64,000 nucleotides of DNA, from NCBI GenBank assembly GCA_947652115.1, contig OX393561.1:31965698-32029697 (forward strand), written 5' to 3'. Under the pieces are notes generated by a model, which saw nothing but the letters and a program-made list of their open reading frames with translations, was not told the DNA's origin and did no database searches. This DNA is from Blastomussa wellsi. Lineage: Eukaryota; Cnidaria; Anthozoa; Scleractinia; Plerogyridae. Below are positions 1 through 11,959 of the stretch, piece after piece; the stretch's first letter is position 1, and the number at the start of each line of letters is the position of its first letter. The position numbers were made by a program, and so were the translations under genes.

Positions 1-293
1 CTCTGATTGGATAAGAAAAACACTTGCAACTTGTTCTAACCAATCATAGCGTAACCGCATGTTTTCCTTTCCTTTAGCATTGTCCTGCGCTGGCCACGGG
101 TGTCGCATTTTCCTGGGCTTATCACTGGCTGCATGTTTATTGCACTCAGTGCCATTTGTACATTTTCCCGTGCTTAGTACCGTTTGCATGTATGTTCTTG
201 CGTGTTTTGTTTGGTTCACTGTGATTGTGATTGTCCAGAAATGATTGTTTGTATCCTTTTTGTGACTTGCGTATCATGTTTACTGTTTTACAG

Positions 294-3200
294 GTCCTAA
301 GGCCATGGTCAACGAGTACTCCTGTGTGTGTCTCCATAGTGACAGATCCCCACAGGAAAGAAAAGCAAACTTGCAGTCCTTCAAGGTAACAATGAAAAGT
401 TACAATTAATGCCATCATAAGCTAGATGGCATTTGGTTTGTTTTATGGCGGATGCTTATCAATGGAGGGAGGGGACGAATCAAAATCTACCCTTTCTTTG
501 TTAATGGAGAGTGGAAAATGTTGTTGGCTCTTTGGTCCCTACATTTGTCAACAAATATGGGCGAAACCCTTCGCAAATCTGACTTTAATACCGGCTATTG
601 TAGCAGCAGACCATGTTGTCTGTTTCAAAAGGAGTCCTGCTGCTAAGCCATGGTTGCAAATGAGTTTTATTCGTATGAAACTAAACGTGCGTAAGTTAAT
701 TCCTATTATTATATGGCCGTGTCTCACGTGGACTGAAAACTAGCGAATCACGAATTTGATTGGCTAAAATCGATATTGACCGCAGTCTAGATTTCTTATC
801 AAGACCGGCATCTAGACCGGTTGCAGTTTGGGGTCAGAAAGTTACAAACAAAACAGGAACATATTGTCTCCTTTTTGTCTAAAAATACTGAATGGAAAAT
901 TATAAAAGCTTGACAAGAATAAAAGGTAACCAAATTTTGAAAATTTAAGTTCAGCTCATCGCCGTTCACAAACAAAATGTCAGCGTGAACGAAGCAGTGT
1001 CGTTACAAGCTACATAAATTAGCGTTAAAAAGGCCTTTTCGACCTGTCTGAAGTTATTCTCAAGGCTTCTTGTGATCTGGAATTACCTAAGAGAGCCACA
1101 CAGGAGAGACCCAAGTGACATTCATCTTGCAGAAGTGCCAAAGCAAATTTTACTGCCTAATTTATGAGATACTGTTTATAAAAGATCTAACGCCAGCACT
1201 GAACAAACAGTCTGACTCTATCGTCGTAAAGTTATTTTTTATGAAACGTAGAATTTTCATATTTTTTATACACTGGGCGAAAACATGAAGTTGACCAAGG
1301 ACAAACATGGTTCAAATATGGTTCAAACATGACATTTGTCATATTTGTCCCAGGATAAATAGGATAATTCTGCATTCGCTCTTGTGACAAATCTGGACGA
1401 ATATGATGTAAATGTAAGACAAATATAAAATTTGCCATGTTTATCACATTGACAAAGGCGTTAAAATGTCACATTTGCCAGGTTAAATCTGAAGCAAATG
1501 TGATCTTTGTCAAGTAAAATTCTGATTTTCGCTGGTCCCACGACATGCAAAATGGGAAATATTTCTTCCTTGATTACCACATGTTGATTTCAAAAGGGTT
1601 TTTAATGTTTAGGTACAATGTAGGTAATCCTCTTTGAGCCCCACCTTGGTTGTAAATTTTACACAACTTAAATGAAAACTTGAAGATACAGCAACTGACA
1701 CTTTTTATTTATCAATAACCAACCTGCAGGAAATATATACAAGGTACAAATTTTACTGAAATGAACTTTTTACATGCAAGTGATCAAAATATTCAGTGTC
1801 TTGAGTTTACATGACAAGGTAACCTATTTTGCCAAGTTAGGAGTTTGAGTTGGATTTTTGAGCTAGGTCAACTCTGGATTGCTTGTGGTTAGGTCCACTC
1901 TGGTTTCATTGCAGTTAGCTTTCATTTGGTGGCAAAACATCATTCTCCATACAGCATATTTACGCTCACCTATCCAGCTCAAAATCCAACTTGAAATCAT
2001 AACTTGATATCCAACTCGAAATTAACTTGAAATCCAACACAAAATCAAAAATCAATATCCAACTTGAAATCCTAACTCAAAATCCAACATGAAATTATAA
2101 CTGGATATCCAACTCAAAGTCCAACTTGAAATCCAAACTCAAAATGTTATTTGAACATTCATCTCTTAATTGAAGCAAATTTTTGTTATGCCTACACAAG
2201 ACTTACTTACATTGTACATGTAGTTCAAGTGAAAAGGGAAATTTTACACGAGCCCAGTTACACAAAAAATGGAGGCTGACATCTTCTTCATGGAAGTATT
2301 TGGAAGAACTAATTTCCCAAATAGCAGAAGTTCAATTTTTCAATTCATAAAACTGACCGCAGTTTTAAGACATTTTTGTTAAACACATGACCCAGTTTAT
2401 CAATTGATTGCCTCTTTCGTCATAAATTTGCGCTACCCGTCCACATGAAGCTCGCCAAAATTGATTCGAACGAGGGATTTTCGACTTTTATATAATTATG
2501 GTACAAAAAATACATGTAATTCCCGTTATTTCTTGTTTTCCACAAACTATGCTATTTCTAAGGAAAACTGGCAGATCAATAATTCAGTAAGTCTAGATCT
2601 TGGAATAAGTTGAACAGCTCAATGGCAGAATTACTACTGTAATCCCACATGTAAACCACCATGTTAAAACAGATCTTAGAAGACAGACACAAAATCCTAC
2701 AATGGTTCAATTAATCTACATGTACACATAGATGATCAGACAGCACAGTGCAGTGTCAAAAAGGCTATTGACTGTGTACAGTCAGTGTGTAAAATGTTCC
2801 CTGAGAGCCCAGGCTGGGCCCCCTTTTGGAGAGGTGTGATGATTTCCTGGAAGTCCCCCAATTTCCATCTTTACCATTATGATCTTTCCTATTTCAGTTC
2901 TTGATTTGTTTTCCTTGCAGTTAAGACTTTGAAACTCCTTTGACTGCCACTGGTACCATTTACTTCAAACCTAACCTGGGTTGTTCCTTGCACCTACAAC
3001 AATAAAAACTTGACATTTACTTTCATGTAGTTGAACTTACACCATAGGTGGACTACCTTTTGTTTGCATGATGTAAATGCACTTGAGACTTTATGTTAAG
3101 GAGGCACTGGTGGAGTGCTAGTGGAGATAATTATTAATGACATCTTTAACCTTCATGTTGAAAAAATGTTTCGAGAAGATGTGTGTTTTTGGCCATTCGG

Positions 3201-6200
3201 ATCTGTATAAGCTGTTCTCTGGGGAGATTACTTTTGAAGACTGATACTGGAGAGAAAGGGATACAAGGCTGGCAAGTCGCCACTGGCGACCACTTTGGGG
3301 CACTACCGGTACTTCAAGCTTGAATTGGTTCAAAATTTGAAAAATTATCATCTTTTTGTTTCACCAGCCCCTGATCAACAACATATTTTGCCACGTCATG
3401 GTTGAGCCTGGGCTTCATTTGCCAATCAATGCCCAGGACCCTTATGTTTCATATCCTCAACCCTGCCTGGAAACCTGGCGATTGGCTGCATGTTTTTAAT
3501 TGCTCTGGTCCCCAACTCTGCTACCAATCATACATGTAGTTTGAAACCTACACAGAGAACTTTAGCTTTGCTTTTCTCAGAGCAAATTCGACTAATAAAG
3601 CCCAAGCTCATCCACGACATGGCAAAATATGTTGTTGATCAGGAGCCAGTGAAAAAAGGTGATAATTTTTCAAATTTTGTGACAATCTTGAAGCTTGAAG
3701 TAGTGTCCCATAGCAGTTGCTGGCGGTGAATTGCCTGTCTTGTCTCCCTTTCTCTCTAGTACCAGTCTTCAGCCCGAAAGTAATCTCACCAGAGAACAGC
3801 TTGTACAGATCAGAATAGCCACAAATTGCCATGCACAATTCAATTAACACTTTCTCAAAACTTTGTTTTCATCATAGAGGTAAAAGATGTCAAAATTTCA
3901 ACCCATTGTGCCTGAATATAAACTCTCAAGTCCCAAACAGCATTTACATCACGCAAACAGAGGGTGTTCCGCCTGTGCTTACACATAAAGTGCCCTATTT
4001 TTTTCCAGTTCAAATGTGCAGTACACTGGGTTTCATTATTAACTTCTAAAAAAAAATTCCATAGTGATTTCCATCCCCAACTCTTAACTGCTTGAAAAGG
4101 TGAAACTTTATTTCTGGTTGAGTCAAATACCTCACCAGTAGGAAAACTTGGGATAAAACAGACAATGTGAGAGATTTCCATGTACAGTAGGTGGTACAAC
4201 ACTTACTATAGCAATGCCACAGACACTTCAGCCATTATTTTTTTCAGTTCCTGTTCAACTCAAAGAATAACTGACTTGAAGTCTACAGAATTTCACTTTT
4301 AGCCAGGAGAACAGCAATAAGGAATTTTCAAGACAGAATCGGCAATCTATTTACTAACTGGAAGAGTAGGCAGCTGCGACATGCTCTTCATGTATGCTAT
4401 CACAAGCTGAACCTACAACTGAGTAGTCGGCGATCTGTGACCGTGCTTACCATTTACATGGGAAAACCGTAGATTCCGGTTGGAAAAATAAATAGTTCAC
4501 ATCATTCTGTTTGGAACTTTTTTCAAATTATGGCCTGCTGGATGGGGTAATAGACTTGTTGCATTCCTTTCAATCGTCTCAGAGAATTTGGATAAGTTTT
4601 TTTTTTAAGCCATTTCCTTCTTCTGTACAGCCAATTTCAGTAATAAAATAATTTTGTGTGAACGTTTCCACCACATGGTTTGTGTGAATGGTAAGCACCT
4701 CTGCAATCAGGTAACTGACTGGGAACTACAGCACTAGCATCACTGAAACCGAGAGCCCAGCCGTGAAACTTGGTAAGAGATTTGCAACACTTAAACGTTG
4801 CAGTCTGTTGATCAAAGTACATGTAGTTTTCTGATATTTTCTCCAGACAAATTGCTGTAGTTTTTTTTTCCAGGTGTACATGTTCTACTCCAATGAAAAA
4901 GCACTGACTGAAATATTCCAGAAATTGTTAGCTGTACAGTGTACTTCCTAAATCTCTCACATTCTCTTTCCTTTGATTCCAGGCGAGTTTCTGGTTACAT
5001 GTAAACCTGGGTGCTAGAGGCTTTTCAGGCTAGTTTTCCAAATTCAGTCAAGTCTTCATTGTGACCTGTGCAAAAGACTTGTAGCTATACTACATGCCGC
5101 TCGTGGCAGAGGCCAAAGGCCGCCAAACAATAACAGCCAGACTACTTGACTAATTACATTCAGATTCAAAACCTTTACACTTAAAATGTAAAACTGAACT
5201 CCTAAACATCTTGGTTACAAAGCAATGTCTATTTTTGGGTTACATCAGTTTTAAGGATCTCTTAAAACACACAAGTCTGTGGTGGGTTTACTGTTGGAAT
5301 TTGATCGGTTGAAGTTTTGTTCCACTAGTCTAGTAGATGTTGATATTAACTAAAGGTCACATTGTACTTTTATGTTTATCAAAAAACCTATTTTAGAACA
5401 GTGAGTTTGTGGACAGTTATATACACTGTAGTTTAGAACATTTTATGTACGGTTACAAAGATCTAGATAATTTTACCATCTAATTTAAGATTTGTCTCTT
5501 TTTAATTAACTAGTCTTAATCCAACGCTCTGATTTTTAATTTACAGGCTGTATTTAGATAGTTTTAAGTTTTATTTTTTATATATTTAAGCTTCACTAAT
5601 TAATAAACCTTTTTACATTGTTAGTTACATTGTATATAATTTAAGGGTCTTTTACGGTCATTCTACGTCACATGTGAATTTATATTCAGACATTTGAATC
5701 AAAACTTCAACTCTCAAGTTCCAACAGTAAACACAACATACAGGCAAATGGTACATGTACTGTAGTCTGTCTGTGGTGCAGTATACTAGCTAAAGTCCCA
5801 TGTCGGTAGCAATACACAGGATTATTATGCCACCATAATAATGTATTTGCAGCAGAATTAAAGCTTTTTAGCTAAAGGCTCATTCCAGAAGTTAATATTA
5901 AACTCAAACCAGTAACAGAAGTCGTTGATTGAGATATAAAAGGTTTCACCAGAAATAATAGAACCCCACATTGTCAAACAATCTTCATACATGGTAATCA
6001 GACTGAGTGATAGTATACACATAACTAAGAACCTATTACCACTCAGTTTAACTATTTCCTGATAATACATGTATTCGGAATAAGAAGGAAACAAAAGTTT
6101 ACACGCTTACGTTCGTATCTGACTTCGTCGTACAATTCAGTGAATTGCTTACCTAGAGTTGTTGACGTTCGTATCGCCATTTTCAGCAGCTGGATGAATC

Positions 6201-9200
6201 AAAAACACTCCGCACCGTGATGGAATGAAGGCAAGCAGCATTTTGCTTGGCTAAATAAGAGTTCAAACGCTGAAATGCTTGAGCTTGACCGACATTTTTC
6301 TCACCTCTCGAAAGGGCGCCACAAAAATGGCGCGAAAACCGAGAGAGCCTGGTACCTAAAATGAAAACCGCTTACCAGAAGGCTCACTTTCGACCCGTTC
6401 GACCAAGTTACGTTTGAGAAGAAAAGCTAGCACTGATGGATGTTCTTTAAAAACATTATTCAGTAGTTCTTTTGGGGGCATTTTCTTGTAGTCAAAGTCT
6501 GATTTAATTTTTCAAATTAGAGTTTCTCTGCATATTCAGAACAGCTTACTATTAATTTCGCTGATATGCTAAGCGTGCGTACAACGTTTGTCTTCGATGA
6601 AGACCCTAACTGACCCTCAGAAACACTCTCGCATTGACTCGAATTCCTCTTTTGCTGTTCTTTAGAATCCTTAATATTACAAACCAATTTTTTACCATGG
6701 AATTGAGAGATTTTTTTCAATTCCAAAGAGGATTAAAAATTCGGAAAATCCAATTCAGCGCAAAACTATTTTTCTTTTTTTACTTTTGTTATGGAACTTT
6801 ACAGCATTTTCACGTTCGCATAAATTAGCCATTTCGTGCTTTGCAGTTTATCAACTGCAAACCAGTTCAAAATGTAACTGGAAATCCAACTCGTGATTCA
6901 ACTCGTAATCGTAAAACTCAAGCAAGCCGTACAGCTTCATTGATGGAAGCCTTATAATCATGTCAATCGTGGCTCTCACTCATTACCATTTGCTTTGAAT
7001 AATGTTTTCTTTGGTGAAAAATGGCTTCTAAAATATTTTTTTGATATTTCTCTTCCATTTATCAAAGGCAAATATGTGAACATATTTGTCTCACATTTGT
7101 CGTCTTCGTGATTAGGATAAATATAACATCAGATTTGTCTCATATTTGTCTCAAAGACAAATATGATCAAATCCATTATTTCATCCAGTGATATTTCTTT
7201 TTATCCTTTCTTTTGACATATTCTTACTGTATTTCTTATCACTTTCATTTTGCACCGCTCATTGCTTAGATAATCTCATTTATTTTTATCGCTAATTGTC
7301 GTCGTAAAAAGTGTTGCAAGGAAACTTCCTATCAAGCTACATAAAATCATGTTGCAGTCTTACCGTATTTAATGTATGCTGCAATTTAAGTCACAGTTTG
7401 GCGCGTTTCTGTTCTTCGTTAGGAAGGTGAAGTAAGATTCCTTATTTGTACTGACGTTGCAGCCAGGGGTATAGATATTTCCGGTGTACCTTATGGTAAG
7501 TCGTTGTTCTCTTATCTATCATTAAATCATTACTCAATTTTATTTCACAGACTCTGCTTGAAATATGAGACAACAAATGGTAGGAATTCCCCTATTAGTG
7601 CTTCAAACCACTTTTTAACATCAAAAAACGTTACCCCCCTCCCCCCCTAAGAAACAAAAGCAAGGGCCTGGGAAAACCGTGTGGCTCTGGTACCTAGACC
7701 TCCTAGTCCCATGATGCTTCGGTGGCTTTTTCCCTTGTGCTTCAAACCACTCGGTCGGTATATTTCTCACTTGGTCTGTTCATATAATTTGAATTACTAA
7801 CTTCAGGCCGCTTCGAATCCCTAGAGTAATTCTCATCTCCCCAGTATAATTCTCGGAGTGGTCTGTAATGCTGGTATGTGAATTTCAAGCTCACGCCAGC
7901 AATTCAGTGCGCACGATAAACTCGATGTGGATACCCTAGCAATTTCGTGTCTCGAAGGGACCGAATATACGAACGTCTTGCACATAACCCCATTCGCACA
8001 ATAAAAACATGTTTAGTTAAACGAAGTTTAAAATTTAGTTGAGCCAGGTTTCACAAATTGAAAATCAACGACAGAAAATGGAGAGAGTATGTTTTGCATA
8101 GGGTTCACTTAATTTCCAACGGGTGCTTTAGCTGTGCTAACTTTGAAGACGAAATAGTTACATCAGTTAGCAGTGGCCTAATGGTTAGTGCGCTAGATTA
8201 CGGATCTGACGGTCCGGCCCTGGGTTGTGTTCTTGGGGAAGACACTTTACTCTCACAGTGCCTATCTTCACCCAGGTGCGAATTTACTGCTGGGGGTAAC
8301 CCTGCGATGGACTAGCATCCCATCCAGGGGGGAGTAGAAATACTCTCTGTCGCTTCATGCTAAGGAAACTGGAGTTAAGCGCCGGCCTGATGGGCCACTA
8401 GGCTCGTATGCAGACTTTACCATAAGGCAAATTATTTAAACTGTGTTTGTTAGGCCATTTCCGAGTTCTCTTTTACCTCAGTATCAAAACGAGTCTAAGT
8501 GTGAAACCATCCATGTGTTTTACCTGCATCTTCATTCTCATGCAAAACCAGCTCATTTCCATATGAATAGTTTCGCACTTTGACTCGTTTTGAAACAGAG
8601 GGAAAAGGGAATTCGGAAATGGGCTGTTCAACTGCCTTCAACGTGTTTTATCTTTGGGGTATTGGAGTCCCTACCCCTCTTCTCTTTTCCCTGCTGCCGA
8701 CCCTCCCCCCTCCCCACCCCCTTGACCATCTCCTTGTCTACTCGAAGTTCAAACCCAATAGACCAATTTCGATATTTTAAAATTCAGCCAAAAACAATAG
8801 ACCTCAGAACGAGGCTCCGGGGTATAAATTATAGAGTTTGTGGGATTTATTCCCCGGAGCCTCGCAGTGATGTCTATTGTATTAGGCTGAATATTAAAAT
8901 ATCGAAATTGGTCTATTGCTTCCTTTTTCAGTCGTGAACGTAACATTTCCAGACGATAAACAAAACTATGTGCACAGAATTGGAAGAGTAGGACGAGCGG
9001 AAAGGTAAATATGACAGTAATATAGTTACCGTGGGCTGGCGTATTTCATGTACTGTTAGTCCCTCGAGTCATTTTTTTGCGACTATAACCAACTTCCCTT
9101 AAAACGAAGGAAACCTAAAACTAATAGTTTACTAAGGAAGACAAACACCAAAGAGCTGATACTAAATCAAAAGCAACAAGCATGGTTAAGGATGGAGAAG

Positions 9201-11848
9201 ATTGAGACGGATTACTAATGAGAATTTTTATAAAATTGAGGCTCAATTTTTCAAAAGACACAAACCGTGACGTAGCTCCTTTGAAACGCCGTCATAGTGT
9301 GACGATAGATTAATAGGAGGGGGCTTATGGCAATTGCTAAAAGGGGTCGAAAAAAGCTTGTGCCATGCATGCACAGAACGGTCTCCTTTGAACACTTTAT
9401 TCCTTCACTCCCCAGGGAAGGGAGAGGGAGGGAGGGGGTGCAAAGCTGCATCTACACCCTGAGATGTTTCGCCCAAATTATACTTACTTTCGTGCCCGGT
9501 TGTTCAAAGGGTAAATGACGCTGGGACCGTACACTTGTCACTGTGGAGGAAATATCTGTGGGAGTCTAAATTCTCCTTACATTCTCAACAATTTGTAAAG
9601 AAGACTAGTGTTGAGAATATCGAAAATCGTCAAATGGAGAATATTTTCTTAATGTACCAGCCTATTCTGTGAAGTAGCATTAGAAGGGATGATATAATTT
9701 GGTTTTATCAACTGGGTTGATAAAGTCAATTGGCCACCGTAAAGAGATTCAATTGCTGACGTTTCGAGCGTTAGCCCTTCGTCGGAGCAAATTCGCTCCG
9801 ACGAAGGGCTAACGCTCGAAACGTCAGCAATTGAATCTCTTTATGGTGGCCAATTGACATTATCAACCCAGTTGATAAAACCAAATTATATTGTTATACT
9901 TCCCACCGACGCAGCACCATAGTTTCTTTAGAAACTTACCCCCTCTATTCATTAGAAGGGATGTACGACAATCAGTCGAGAGAGTTGGCATTTCTTTTTT
10001 CTTGTAGGATGGGCCTGGCAATTTCACTCGTTTCAGACGTTAAAGAAAAGGTAAAGTTTGTTACTTACACGTCAAATCCAGTATGCATGTGAAACGCCTC
10101 GACTTGTTACAACTAACGGATGTTTGAGCCCGAACCGAAATAATTTTATGCCGTGGTTGAAAGGAGAATGAAGGCTGAGAGAAGCAAAATATGCGAGTGG
10201 GGCGGAAAGTGGCCACGCGGAAACCTTTTACGCTTGAGCACTTTTGTCTTAATGTTTGTAATGCCAGGGTCCCAAACGGGAATCCGAAGTACCTGCAACC
10301 TTTGAAGGTCCTTCATTTCTTGGGAGATGGAGCGCTGTTGTTGCCGCCTTTGTGCTCCAGAGCCCTGCACATTATATCTTGATAGAATTGGGGCCTTATA
10401 ATCTAAGCTAATCTAATGCTGGATATGTATTCTGTTACAAATGTTCAAAATATAACTGTTTTTGAGAACAGATAAAATCATCCAAAACCTCGCAAAGTGG
10501 GCTTCGTTGTAATGTTCCGTTTGTGCTGACGATACATTCTCGTACCCAGAGGCCGCGATCCTTTTGGTCAGCACCAAGAATCACGACCTCTGGCTGTCCC
10601 CAAAACCGGAAGTCCGCGAATCACGGACTCATTGTCGAATCTGACAATTCTGATTGGCTGAAAACTACAGAACGAGTACTCTGCACATGCTCACAAGCTG
10701 GAGGTGGCCAGAGGTCTCGATTCCTTGGTGCTGACCAAAAGGATCGCGGCCTCTGGGGACGAGAATGCTGACGATAGAATTTGTTGAATTTAATACCGCC
10801 ATACGTTGACTGCAGGTATGGTATCACTCGTGTCCCAGTCGGGGTAAAGGATGCTATAACACACGGTTAAAGGATCAGGGTGGCTGTGCTATCTGGTATG
10901 ACGAGAAACAGGTAAATAAAGTATTGATATCTTGACTTCGTACATTGCTTTGAAACTCATCAGAGTACATTGCGGCCGTATTGGCGTTCTAAAACAAAGA
11001 AACGGCGGCCATATCGGTATACTAATTTAATCCTCAGGAAATTGAACAAATATCGTATTTTGTTTCAGAAATCCAATATGGCCGCTTGTGATGTGTGTGA
11101 AAACGCTCCGTTGTGCGCTTTAGCAAGTGATCTAATAAGGTTTATTGTCTTGTTGAATGCCTTCCTAATTTTCTCTCTTTTTCGCAGTACCTAGCTGACG
11201 TAGAAGAGCACCTGAAAGAGACAATCTCTTCCATTCAACCTAACATGAAAGTTCCCCTTAACGAGTTTGATGGCAAAGTGACGTACGGGAAGAAGCGTAG
11301 AGGAGCTGGTTGGTGTCATTTAATATTCACAAAGTGTCTGTCCTAATAGCAATTGTAGGCTATCAGCAACGATTGACCAGGCATGATTTCACACAACGTT
11401 GAAAAGAGGATGGGAGTGGCTTGTACCAAGGTTTTCCAAGGTCTCCGTCCTAATTTATAGTTTTATGGGGACAGGGCTTTTGATAGGGCGGTGGAGGAGA
11501 GCTCGAGACATGCTTGAAGCGAGAAAGTGTGCCTTCTCCCTTTGCTCTGATTGGTTGCTTTCCATTCGCCGTTCGAAGGTCATTACAAATAGCGCCCGAC
11601 CTTAGTAACATAGCATTTTTCACTGACATGTTTGCAGCATCAGTCTTTTTATGCACCTTTCACGTAGACGTTTTTTTCTCTCGATTCTTAGATCAACTAT
11701 TTCTGATTTTGTTCTTTTTACTTTAGGGGCGATTTTTGAGACGCACACAGCAGAATTGGCGCCTTCAGTGAGAGAGCTGGCAGAAATGGAATTCAAAGCT
11801 CAGACGTCATTCCTCAGTTTACAGCACAGGGATTGGATGAAACATTAA
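294..11848 (+). CDS. DDX1: ATP-dependent RNA helicase DDX1, C-terminal part (seven exons)
   Basis: DEAD-box RNA helicase DDX1, known to act in tRNA-ligase complexes and RNA processing. Coding exons: 294-385, 7423-7495, 8932-9004, 10008-10050, 10816-10911, 11188-11308 and 11727-11848. All have AG/GT borders and their phases agree, giving about 205 residues and a stop at 11846-11848. The helicase C-terminal lobe is visible: motif V reads [17 protein letters not shown] and motif VI reads [17 protein letters not shown]. The GRVGRAER variant, the segment [19 protein letters not shown] and the ending KAQTSFLSL are typical of DDX1 rather than of other DEAD-box proteins. The family is about 740 residues long, so the SPRY insert and N-terminal lobe lie upstream of the window. 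The introns, especially 386-7422, are swollen by repeats. A polyadenylation signal follows at 11953. Identity is recalled from the family; exon borders are read from the sequence. Confidence 0.93.
720..1020. repeat. dispersed repeat with ATCGATATTGACCGC core
   Basis: The segment holding AAAATCGATATTGACCGC, followed by a CTAGATTT block and an AATACTGAATGGAAAA-like block, recurs at 55,430-55,610. Its later part, GCTCATCGCCGTTC with AGCAAAATGTC-like words, recurs at about 59,630-59,700. Three diverged copies in one window mark it as a mobile or dispersed repeat. No terminal repeats were resolved. Confidence 0.55.
1970..2150. repeat. degenerate short tandem array (TCCAACTTGAAA-like)
   Basis: About a dozen imperfect copies of words such as AAATCCAACTTGAAATCC and AACTCAAAATCCAAC follow one another. 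A related fragment, ATCCAACTCGTGATTC, appears at 6880-6910 near the other end of the same intron. It is probably an old minisatellite or the end of a transposon. Confidence 0.5.
3139..3890. repeat. fold-back element with about 280-bp inverted arms
   Basis: The left arm (about 3139-3420) and right arm (about 3600-3890) are inverted diverged copies of each other. Matching landmarks are the TGATCAACAACATATTTTGCC word at 3372 on one side and its reverse complement at 3622 on the other, and GACATCTTTAACC at 3139 against GGTAAAAGATGTC at 3878. The 180-bp loop (3420-3600) is unrelated to the arms. It sits in the large DDX1 intron and is probably a non-autonomous DNA transposon. Confidence 0.65.
8165..8410 (+). 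repeat. tRNA-derived SINE
   Basis: A pol III A box, TGGCCTAATGG, lies at 8174-8184 and the following B-box region is degenerate. The body carries TTGGGGAAGACACTTTA at 8233, a motif shared by tRNA-derived SINEs of many animals, then the ATGGACTAGCATCCCATCCAG block and a CCGGCCTGATGGGCCACTAG end. The assignment rests on the tRNA-like head and this body motif. The copy sits in a DDX1 intron. Confidence 0.6.
8452..8623. repeat. MITE, family A (GGCCATTTCCGAGTTC ends)
   Basis: The ends are inverted: GGCCATTTCCGAGTTCTC against GAATTCGGAAATGGGC. Inside them the AAAACGAGTCTAAGTG and CACTTTGACTCGTTTTG blocks are also inverted. A second full copy lies at 52,111-52,296 and a right half at 62,219-62,300. 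It is a short inverted-repeat element with no coding capacity. Confidence 0.75.
8756..8918. repeat. fold-back element beside a DDX1 splice acceptor
   Basis: CAATAGACCAATTTCGATAT at 8756 is matched by its inverse ending at 8918, and the stem continues inward through the GGCTGAAT and GAGGCTCCGGGG blocks. The right end is 13 nt upstream of the exon beginning at 8932, so only TCCTTTTTCAG and two further bases of original intron remain before the exon. Confidence 0.8.
9060..9285. repeat. MITE, family B (CGTGACGTAGCTCCTTT end)
   Basis: This is a diverged copy of an element also found at 17,500-17,695, 22,663-22,961 and 24,004-24,232. Shared blocks are TTAAAACGAAGGAAACCTAAAA near the left, GGTTAAGGATGGA in the middle and CAAACCGTGACGTAGCTCCTTT at the right. 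Better-preserved copies show an inverted terminal repeat of the form TTAAAGGAGCTACGTCACGG. Confidence 0.65.
9678..9963. mobile_element. Penelope-like tail insertion, head-to-head, with 14-bp target duplication
   Basis: Positions 9692-9949 hold a nearly perfect palindrome (9693-9890): two opposed copies of the tail that contains CGAAGGGCTAACGCTCGAAA and TATCAACCCAGTTGATAAAA. One copy continues to ACTTACCCCCTCTATT. The same tail lies beside the GIY-YIG coding region at 58,694-59,490, which identifies it as Penelope-like. The 14-bp word CATTAGAAGGGATG flanks the insertion at 9678-9691 and 9950-9963. The insertion ends 58 nt before DDX1 exon 10008-10050. Confidence 0.85.
10535..10767. mobile_element. 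fold-back element, CATTCTCGTCCCC family, 9-bp target duplication
   Basis: The ends are inverted: CATTCTCGTACCCAGAGGCC on the left against GGCCTCTGGGGACGAGAATG on the right, with the stem continuing inward. It is flanked by the 9-bp duplication CTGACGATA (10526-10534 and 10768-10776). Members with the same ends but different inner stems lie at 14,879-15,170 and 55,040-55,365. Nine-base duplications suit Mutator-like transposases; no transposase is present. Confidence 0.85.
10970..11115. repeat. probable short inverted-repeat element in a DDX1 intron
   Basis: Words of the form CGGCCGTATTGGCG and CCAATATGGCCGCTTGTGA face each other across about 100 bp. They resemble the CGGCCATATTGGTGGAC ends of the element at 20,010-20,170. 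The boundaries are not certain. Confidence 0.4.
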
Positions 11849-11952
11849 GATACATTACTATAACCACTTGTCGTCAGTGTATCGGTTTCCTTGGAAACAT
11901 TTTGGGAGTGTTTTGCTGGACATCGGAAGAGAAAGTCCATTTCGGAGGAAGA

Positions 11953-11958
11953 AATAAA
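11953..11958 (+). promoter_or_regulatory. polyadenylation signal of DDX1
   Basis: AATAAA lies 105 nt after the DDX1 stop codon and is the first such hexamer downstream. Confidence 0.6.
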
Positions 11959-11959
11959 A

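Larger units (their letters stand above)
386..7422 (+). other. 7-kb DDX1 intron rich in repeats
   Basis: This intron lies between the exons encoding NLQSFK and [12 protein letters not shown] see no convincing coding exon in it. It holds a dispersed repeat (about 720-1020), blocks built on the word ACAAATATG/CATATTTGT (about 1290-1510 and again 7065-7170), a degenerate array of TCCAACTTGAAA-like words (1970-2150) and a fold-back element (3139-3890). The rest is AT-rich and unassigned. Short open frames inside it look like chance or repeat frames. Confidence 0.7.

Noticed and set aside
59..743. Short frames around the first DDX1 exon
   Set aside because: They do not follow the DDX1 frame. The exon at 294-385 is defined by its splice borders and by family similarity.
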